From: CAVPEW01 sp050247895
Lineage (GTDB): Bacteria > Actinomycetota > Acidimicrobiia > Acidimicrobiales > VFJN01
DNA: 10,201 bases
Assembly: GCA_050247895.1 (NCBI GenBank)
Contig: JBFWTJ010000132.1
Location: 1-10,201 of the forward strand
Reading direction: 5' to 3'
Shown: in pieces, positions 5,483 to 10,201 of the stretch
How positions within the stretch are numbered: the stretch's first letter is position 1
Layout of the letters: each line of letters opens with the position of its first letter
The notes under the pieces: generated by a model
Told to the model about the DNA's origin: nothing
Seen by the model: only the letters and a program-made list of their open reading frames with translations
Databases searched by the model: none
Program-made: the position numbers and the translations under genes

Positions 5483-7273
5483 CTATGCGTCGGTGCCGAC
5501 GAGGCCGTCGACCTGGTGGGCGACCAGGGCCGCGTAGGCGCCCCGGCGGGCCACGAGCTCGTCGTGGGTCCCCTGCTCGACCACCCGGCCGCCGTCGAGC
5601 ACCACGATCCGGTCGGCCGAGCGGATGGTCGACAACCGGTGGGCGATGACCAGCGTCGTGCGGCCCTGCCGGGCGGCCCGCAGCGCGGCGTGGATGGCCC
5701 GCTCGTTCTCGGTGTCGAGGTTGGAGGCCGCCTCGTCGAGGACCAGCACGGGCGCGCCGTGGAGCAGGGCCCGGGCGATCGCCAGCCGCTGGCGCTGGCC
5801 GCCCGACAGCCGGGCGCCGTCCTCGCCGACCTCGGTGTCGTACCCCTGGGGCAGGGCGGCGACGAGCTCGTGGGCGTTGGCCGTGCGGGCCGCGGCCTCC
5901 ATCTCGGCCGCGGTGGCGTCGGGGGCGCCGAGGCGCAGGTTGTCGGCCACGGTCCCGGCGTAGAGGTCGACCCGCTGGGGGACGACGCCCACGGTCGCCC
6001 GGAGCTGGGCCACGGGCAGCGCGCGCACGTCCTGCCCGCCGATGCGGACGTGGCCGCGCTCGACGTCCCAGAAGCGCAGGAGGAGGTTGGCGCAGGTGGT
6101 CTTGCCCGCACCGGACGCCCCGACGAGGGCGACGGTCTCGCCGGGTGCGACCGTGAAGGTCGCGCCGTCGAGGACCGGGCGGCCGGGCTCGTAGGCGAAG
6201 GCGACCTCCTCGAAGGCCACGCTCGTGTCGGCGAGGACCACGGGTCCGGCCGCCTCGTCGGGGACCAGGTCGGGCTGGGCGATCAGCTCGAGGACCCGCC
6301 GGGCCGAGGCGCGCAGCGGCGCGAGCTGGCCCGCCATGCCGGTGGCCTCCACGACCGGTCGCAGGGCCGCGATGGCCAGCACCACGGCGGTGGTGGCGGT
6401 GGCGAGGCCGAGATCGCCCCGGGCGGCGCGCGACACGGCGAGGACGAGCACGACCACCACGCAACCCGACACGAGGAGGTCGGTCACCGCCCGCAGGGTG
6501 CCGTCGGCCCGGGCCTGGTCGGCCTGCAGGGCGCTGTAGGCGCGGGTGCGGTCCTCGATGCGGCGCTTCCAGTCGTCGACCCGGCGGAACAGGACCAGCT
6601 CCCGGAGCCCGTGCACGCCGTCGACGACGCTGGCGTTGAGCCGGCCCAACCCCGCCCGCAGGGCGGCGCCCCGCGCCTCGGCCCGCACGGCCAGGACCGA
6701 CGGGACGACGGCGACGGCCAGGGCGCCGAGCACGAACACGACGGCGAAGGGCCCGCCGGCCACGGCCAGGGCGACGGCAGCGCCGACCGCGGTGGCCACG
6801 GCGGCGACCCCGGTGGGGGCGAGGTGGGCGAAGAAGGTCTCGAGGGCCTCCACGTCGGCCATGACGACGCTGGCCACCTCGCCGGTGGACAGGCCGGCGA
6901 CGGGTCGCGGCGCGCTGCGGGCGACGCCGTCGTAGACCTGGAGGCGCAGGCTGGCCTGGTGGCGCCAGGCGAAGGCGTGGGCGGCATGGAGGTTGAGCCA
7001 CTGCCCGACCGAGGCCACGACGAAGCCGACGACCAGCAGGACCAGGCCGGGGCCGAGGTCGCCGGCCGGGCGTCCCTCGACCGCGGCGCCGACCACCCAG
7101 CCGCCGGCCGCCGCGGCGAGCACCGCGCCGCCGTGCTGGGCGGTGGCACCGGCGAGGGTGAGGGCGGCCAGGTGGCGGCTCCCGGCGCTCCGCAGGACGT
7201 CGAGGAGGGGCGACCGGGAGGCCGGCGCGAGGGTGGGTGCCGGGGCGGTCGGGGCCACGTCGGCGCTCGTCAT
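5483..7273 (-). CDS. ABC exporter half-transporter, second subunit (CydC-like)
   Basis: The product has 596 residues: a membrane domain of about six helices (30-320) followed by a nucleotide-binding domain (350-590), the layout of type I (type IV fold) ABC exporters. The ATP site is complete: Walker A GASGAGKTT (385-393), Q-loop Gln433, signature LSGGQ (489-493), Walker B VLVLDEA (509-515) with catalytic Glu514, and switch His545. STGEVASVVMADVEALE (129-145) is the coupling region typical of the family. The ATG at 7273 overlaps the previous gene's stop as ATGA (7270-7273), with AGGGGG (7281-7286) upstream. The same frame runs on antisense-like through the first subunit gene, which is not coding there. 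It probably forms a heterodimer with the first subunit. The substrate is unknown. The N-terminal 20 residues are Pro/Ala-rich. Confidence 0.93.
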   Translation of the reverse strand: MTSADVAPTAPAPTLAPASRSPLLDVLRSAGSRHLAALTLAGATAQHGGAVLAAAAGGWVVGAAVEGRPAGDLGPGLVLLVVGFVVASVGQWLNLHAAHAFAWRHQASLRLQVYDGVARSAPRPVAGLSTGEVASVVMADVEALETFFAHLAPTGVAAVATAVGAAVALAVAGGPFAVVFVLGALAVAVVPSVLAVRAEARGAALRAGLGRLNASVVDGVHGLRELVLFRRVDDWKRRIEDRTRAYSALQADQARADGTLRAVTDLLVSGCVVVVLVLAVSRAARGDLGLATATTAVVLAIAALRPVVEATGMAGQLAPLRASARRVLELIAQPDLVPDEAAGPVVLADTSVAFEEVAFAYEPGRPVLDGATFTVAPGETVALVGASGAGKTTCANLLLRFWDVERGHVRIGGQDVRALPVAQLRATVGVVPQRVDLYAGTVADNLRLGAPDATAAEMEAAARTANAHELVAALPQGYDTEVGEDGARLSGGQRQRLAIARALLHGAPVLVLDEAASNLDTENERAIHAALRAARQGRTTLVIAHRLSTIRSADRIVVLDGGRVVEQGTHDELVARRGAYAALVAHQVDGLVGTDA

Positions 7274-9003
7274 GCGGGGACCCCCTGGTGCTGGGCGTCG
7301 ACCAGGCGGCGGTAGGTCCCACCGGCGGCGACGAGCTCGTCGTGGGTGCCGGCCTCGGCCACCCGGCCGCCGTCGAGCACCACGATCCGGTCGGCGTGGC
7401 GCACGGTGGAGAGCCGGTGGGCGATGACCAGGGTGGTGCGCTCGGCCCGGAGCCGGTCGAGCGCGGCCTGGACCCGGGCCTCGGTGGCGGCGTCGACGCT
7501 GGCGGTGGCCTCGTCGAGGACGAGCACCGGGGCGTCGGCGAGCAGGGCCCGGGCGATGGCCAGCCGCTGGCGCTGGCCGCCCGACAGCCGGGCGCCGCCC
7601 TCGCCGACCTCGGTGTCGTACCCGTCGGGGAGGGCGGCGACGAAGTCGTGGGCCCCGGCGGACCGGGCGGCCGCCTCCGCCGCGGCCTGGTCGGCGTCCG
7701 GCCGGGCCAGGAGCAGGTTGTCCCGGACGGTCCCGCCGAAGAGGTGGGTGTCCTGGGCGACCACGGCGAGGTTCGACCTGAGCTGTTCGAGGGGCAGGGC
7801 CCGCACGTCGATGCCGCCGAGGGTGACCGCGCCCCCGTCGGGGTCGAAGAAGCGGGCCAGGAGCGCGACCAGGGTGGTCTTGCCCGCGCCGGAGGCGCCC
7901 ACGACGGCCACGGTCTCGCCCGGTTCGATCCGCAGGGAGACCTCGTCGAGCGCGGGCCGGTCGGCGCCCGGGTAGGTGAAGGTGACCCGCTCGAAGGCCA
8001 CGACGGGGACCAGGGTCGGCGCGGGCCGGGCGTCGGCCCGCGCCGGGGCGGGGGGTGCCAGGGCGGAGAGGGCGTCGAGCCGGGCGGCCGCGGCCCCCGA
8101 GTCGTAGGTGGTGTGGAACGACACGGCCAGCACGGCGAAGGGCCGCAGGGCCTCGGCCGACAGCAGCAGGGCGAGGAAGCCGACCGCGGCGGCCAGGCCC
8201 CCGCCGGCGACGCGGATCCCGGCGACCCAGGCCACGGCGGCCATCCCGCCCACGACGGCGGCGGCGAAGATCCCGCCGGCGACCAGGGCCACGGCCATCT
8301 CCCGGATCCAGGTGGTGACGAGCCGGTCGCCGAGGGCGTCGAGCTCGGCCCGCCGGCGGCCCTGGGCCCCGAAGGCCTTGAGGGTGGTGAGGCCCCGGAG
8401 CGTGTCGAGCACGGTGGCGCCGAGGCGGATGTGGGCCGTCATGCGCTCCTCGCTGCGATCGCCCAGGACGCCGAGCCAGAGCTGGGGCCCGACCACGGCG
8501 AGGACCACGAAGGTGGCGACGAGGAGCCCGAGCCACGGGTCGCGCACGCCGAGCGCGACCACGGCGCCGACGGGGGCCAGGATGCCGGCGGTGAGCGCGG
8601 GCACGTAGCGGGCGTAGTAGCCCTCCAGGGCTTCGACCCCGTCGACGAGGGTGGCGACGACCTCGCCGGTCCGGTCGCCGGTGAGGTGCCCGGGCCCGAG
8701 GGCGGCGAGGTGGGAGAAGCCGCGGTCGCGCAGGGCGACCTTGGTGGCCAGCGCGGTGCGGGCCCGCACGACCTCGGTGAGGAAGAGGAGGCCGGCCCGG
8801 ACCACGACGAGGGCGGCGACGGCGCCGAGGCGGCCGGCCTGGTCCGACACGCCGGCCCCACCGGAGAGGGCCTGGAGGACGTCGGCGAAGAGGAACCCCT
8901 GGACCAGGTAGGTCGCCGCGGCGAGGAGCTGGAGCGCCACCGTGCCGGCGACGGCGGCCCGGACGGCGACGGCGTGGCTCAGGATCCGGCGCATGGGCGG
9001 CAC
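7270..9003 (-). CDS. ABC exporter half-transporter, first subunit (CydD-like)
   Basis: The product has 577 residues, with a six-helix membrane domain (about 12-300) and an ATPase domain (335-570). TGEVVATLVDGVEALEGYYARYVPAL (112-137, conserved Gly-Glu, Glu and Arg-Tyr-Pro) is very like the matching segment of CydD proteins. The ATPase motifs are intact: Walker A GASGAGKTT (369-377), Gln417, LSGGQ (473-477), Walker B VLVLDEA (493-499) with Glu498, and His529. The start is GTG 9003 or ATG 8994 (three codons later); neither has a clear ribosome site. The gene heads a two-gene operon and is divergent from a TetR regulator, with a strong promoter and operator between them. No cytochrome bd genes lie nearby, so the CydD likeness does not prove glutathione or cysteine export; drug, lipid or siderophore export are alternatives. 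Confidence 0.93.
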   Translation of the reverse strand: MPPMRRILSHAVAVRAAVAGTVALQLLAAATYLVQGFLFADVLQALSGGAGVSDQAGRLGAVAALVVVRAGLLFLTEVVRARTALATKVALRDRGFSHLAALGPGHLTGDRTGEVVATLVDGVEALEGYYARYVPALTAGILAPVGAVVALGVRDPWLGLLVATFVVLAVVGPQLWLGVLGDRSEERMTAHIRLGATVLDTLRGLTTLKAFGAQGRRRAELDALGDRLVTTWIREMAVALVAGGIFAAAVVGGMAAVAWVAGIRVAGGGLAAAVGFLALLLSAEALRPFAVLAVSFHTTYDSGAAAARLDALSALAPPAPARADARPAPTLVPVVAFERVTFTYPGADRPALDEVSLRIEPGETVAVVGASGAGKTTLVALLARFFDPDGGAVTLGGIDVRALPLEQLRSNLAVVAQDTHLFGGTVRDNLLLARPDADQAAAEAAARSAGAHDFVAALPDGYDTEVGEGGARLSGGQRQRLAIARALLADAPVLVLDEATASVDAATEARVQAALDRLRAERTTLVIAHRLSTVRHADRIVVLDGGRVAEAGTHDELVAAGGTYRRLVDAQHQGVPA

Positions 9004-9005
9004 GT

Positions 9006-9027
9006 GATGTCAAGCATGCTGAACATC
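9006..9027. promoter_or_regulatory. Second imperfect palindrome near the exporter transcription start
   Basis: The 22-bp segment has outer arms GATGT and ACATC and a perfect inner AGCATGCT; 18 of 22 positions are symmetric. It lies just downstream of the predicted -10 of the exporter promoter and covers the expected transcription start and leader. Its centre is 23 bp from the centre of the TGACTG/CAGTCA palindrome. Its sequence differs from that site, so it may bind a second regulator. Confidence 0.45.
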
Positions 9028-9053
9028 TAATGACTGTCCGGTCAGTCAGTCAA
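9025..9053 (-). promoter_or_regulatory. Promoter of the ABC exporter operon
   Basis: On the minus strand, TTGACT (9048-9053) matches the -35 consensus in five of six positions. After exactly 17 bp comes TTAGAT (9025-9030), a weaker -10. Transcription would start near 9018, giving a leader of about 15 bases to GTG 9003 or 24 to ATG 8994. The spacer (9031-9047) is almost entirely the palindromic operator, the usual arrangement for simple repression. Confidence 0.65.
9031..9048. promoter_or_regulatory. TetR-type operator between exporter and regulator genes
   Basis: TGACTGTCCGGTCAGTCA has perfect 6-bp arms (TGACTG and CAGTCA) and a CCGG core; only positions 7 and 12 break the symmetry. The form and the GAC-CGG-GTC flavour are common for TetR-family operators. 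It fills the spacer of the exporter promoter and lies 32 bases upstream of the tetR GTG, so the adjacent TetR protein is the obvious candidate and may also control itself. Confidence 0.7.
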
Positions 9054-9079
9054 GGGCCGGGGCCTGGCAGACTTCCGCC

Positions 9080-9667
9080 GTGGCCCGGACCAAGCCGCCC
9101 GACCAACGCCGCGAGGACCTGCTCGACGCGGCCGAGGCCGCGTTCCTCGCCCACGGGGTCGCCGGCACCACCGTGGAGGACATCACCACCGGCGCCGGGG
9201 TGGCCAAGGGCACCTTCTACCTGCACTTCCGGTCCCGGGCCGACGTGGTCCGGGCCGTGCAGGTGCGCTACGGCGAGCGCTTCGTGCGCCGCCTGGAGGC
9301 CGCCATCGCCGGAGCCGGCGACGACTGGGGGGCCAAGCTCGACGGCGTCGTCGACGCCGGCTTCGAGGACCACCGGACCAGCGGCGCGCTGCACGACGTG
9401 ATCTTCGTCCAGCCCGGTGCGGCCACCGAGGGCCTCGAGCACGAGGTCGACGACCTGGTCGGCGTGCTGCGCGACCTGCTCGATGCGGGCGTCGCCGCCG
9501 GGGCCTTCGACGTGGCCGACACCCGGGCCACCGCGATGGTCCTCTTCAACGCCGTCCACGGCATCTACAACCCGGTGTGGGCCGGGATCGGCCCCGTCGA
9601 CGAGCCCGCCCTGGCCGCCGCGGCCCGCACGGTCCTGCGCCGCGCCGCCGGCCTGCGCACGCCCTGA
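9080..9667 (+). CDS. TetR-family transcriptional repressor
   Basis: The product is a 195-residue TetR-family regulator. The N-terminal DNA-binding domain spans about residues 10-58: RREDLLDAAEAAFLAHG (10-26), then TTVEDITTGAGVAKGTFYLHF (30-50), the helix-turn-helix with its typical GTFYLHF recognition end. The rest (60-195) is an all-helical ligand and dimer domain with no family-specific signature I can name. The GTG at 9080 gives a normal N-terminus; no convincing ribosome site precedes it, so the mRNA may be leaderless or have a short leader. It is divergent from the ABC exporter pair, which it most likely represses through the palindrome at 9031-9048 until an exported compound binds. It converges with the phosphatase gene, 12 bases away. 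Confidence 0.92.
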   Translation: MARTKPPDQRREDLLDAAEAAFLAHGVAGTTVEDITTGAGVAKGTFYLHFRSRADVVRAVQVRYGERFVRRLEAAIAGAGDDWGAKLDGVVDAGFEDHRTSGALHDVIFVQPGAATEGLEHEVDDLVGVLRDLLDAGVAAGAFDVADTRATAMVLFNAVHGIYNPVWAGIGPVDEPALAAAARTVLRRAAGLRTP

Positions 9668-9679
9668 CCCGGCGGGGGC

Positions 9680-10189
9680 CTACGCCGTGCGGCGGACGAC
9701 GAGGAGGCTGACGTCGTCGGCCCGGGGTGGCGGGGCGACGGCCATGAGGTCGTCGGCCAGGGCCTCGGCGCTGCCGGCCGTCGAGGCGTCGGCGGCGCCG
9801 GCCAGGCGGGCCAGGCCGCGGTCGAGGTCCTCACCCCTCCGCTCGACGAGGCCGTCGGTGAACAGGACGAGCGCGTCGCCGGGGCGCAGGTCGGTCGTGT
9901 CGGAGCCGTACCCCCGGTCGCGGACCACGCCGAGGGGCATCCCGTGGCGACCCGGCCACGGGCGGGTGGCCCCGTCCCGGCGGTGCAGGGCGGGGAGGTG
10001 GCCGGCGCTGGTCCAGGTGACCCGGGCGCGGTCGGCGTCGACGAGGGCGTAGAGCACGGTGGTGAAACGGGTGATCTCGGCGTCCACGGCGAAGGTGTTG
10101 AGCCGGGTGACCACGCTCGACGGCTCGGGGTCGTCGAGCGCGTAGACGCGCAGGGCGTTGCGGACCTGGGCCATGCAGGCGGCGGCCTC
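9680..10189 (-). CDS. PP2C/SpoIIE-type serine phosphatase, C-terminal part
   Basis: This is the C-terminal 169 residues of a PPM-type Ser/Thr phosphatase of the SpoIIE/RsbU group, which dephosphorylates anti-sigma-factor antagonists. Visible motifs are FTTVLYALVDADRARV, TSAGHLPAL, GMPLGV, LRPGDALVLFTDGLVE (Asp of FTDG is a metal ligand) and, near the end, ADDVSLLVVRR (metal-binding DD pair). An ATG occurs at 10174, but the frame stays open before it as EAAAC, which fits the family's helix running into MAQVRNALR, so the true start lies beyond the contig. Such proteins often carry PAS, GAF or response-regulator domains at the N-terminus; none can be seen here. The last genomic base is about 10189. 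The stop at 9680 faces the TetR gene. Confidence 0.88.
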   Translation of the reverse strand, partial: EAAACMAQVRNALRVYALDDPEPSSVVTRLNTFAVDAEITRFTTVLYALVDADRARVTWTSAGHLPALHRRDGATRPWPGRHGMPLGVVRDRGYGSDTTDLRPGDALVLFTDGLVERRGEDLDRGLARLAGAADASTAGSAEALADDLMAVAPPPRADDVSLLVVRRTA

Positions 10190-10201
10190 AGATCGGAAGA
10201 G
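10190..10201 (+). other. Illumina adapter remnant at the contig end
   Basis: The final 12 bases, AGATCGGAAGAG, equal the first 12 bases of the Illumina TruSeq adapter and lie exactly at the terminus in the orientation expected for read-through. It is also the only AT-richer run nearby. This is non-biological sequence and should be trimmed. Confidence 0.93.

Noticed and set aside
5483..9003. Calling the exporter genes cydD and cydC
   Set aside because: Likeness is limited to the membrane-domain segment, there are no cytochrome bd genes nearby, and the operon is TetR-linked, so a symbol would claim too much.
9008..9013. TTGACA on the minus strand, a perfect -35 hexamer
   Set aside because: Its -10 would fall inside the exporter coding region and no TANNNT word sits 16-18 bp downstream; the TTGACT/TTAGAT pair upstream fits better.
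5516..9030. Long plus-strand open frames opposite the ABC exporter genes
   Set aside because: They are antisense shadows rich in Gly, Asp, Glu and His without domains, while the minus strand encodes clear transporter motifs.
1..10201. CRISPR array, tRNA, rRNA, insertion sequence, prophage or defence system
   Set aside because: No regularly spaced repeats, tRNA-like cloverleaf, transposase motifs or phage and defence domains were seen; all large frames are explained by metabolic, transport or regulatory genes.

Overview
The window reads as ordinary chromosomal DNA from a high-GC actinobacterium. Base composition is strongly G+C biased by eye (not computed), third codon positions are nearly all G or C, GTG starts are common, and ATGA/GTGA stop-start overlaps join co-directional genes. 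Several gene families here (SIP flavoprotein, HxlR regulator, PP2C/SpoIIE phosphatase, paired half-size ABC exporters with a TetR regulator) are typical of Actinomycetota. The genus cannot be told from the sequence. The last 12 bases equal the start of the Illumina TruSeq adapter, so this is the untrimmed end of a short-read contig, and the right edge is not biological.

Layout, left to right. (1) 1-848, minus: the N-terminal half of an amidohydrolase of the N-acyl-D-amino-acid deacylase type, running off the left edge. An AT-rich perfect inverted repeat lies just upstream (883-902). (2) 937-2630, minus: a two-gene operon, a class I O-methyltransferase of the LCM/TcmP type followed by a siderophore-interacting FAD protein, joined by a GTGA overlap. 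A degenerate iron-box-like site lies upstream of it. (3) 2802-3812, plus: a divergent aldo/keto reductase, with a perfect 26-bp palindrome 25 bases upstream of its start. (4) 3832-4068, minus: a small hypothetical frame, possibly a remnant, behind an NADPH-dependent FMN reductase (4136-4732). (5) 4868-5302, plus: an HxlR-family regulator divergent from the FMN reductase, with repeated operator-like sequence between them. (6) 5483-9003, minus: two ATGA-overlapping half-size ABC exporters resembling CydD/CydC, divergent from a TetR regulator (9080-9667). The intergenic region holds a clear promoter whose 17-bp spacer is filled by a palindromic operator. (7) 9680-10189, minus: the C-terminal part of a PP2C/SpoIIE-type serine phosphatase, cut by the contig end.

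How the parts may work together. Three small regulatory modules stand out: an iron-acquisition pair that is probably iron-controlled, an HxlR/FMN-reductase pair resembling thiol- or quinone-responsive YodB-type modules, and a TetR-repressed heterodimeric exporter. I see no CRISPR array, tRNA or rRNA gene, insertion sequence, prophage or phage-defence gene, and no clear new system. No stretch longer than 300 bases lacks a gene; the largest gaps are 2631-2801, 4733-4867 and 5303-5482.
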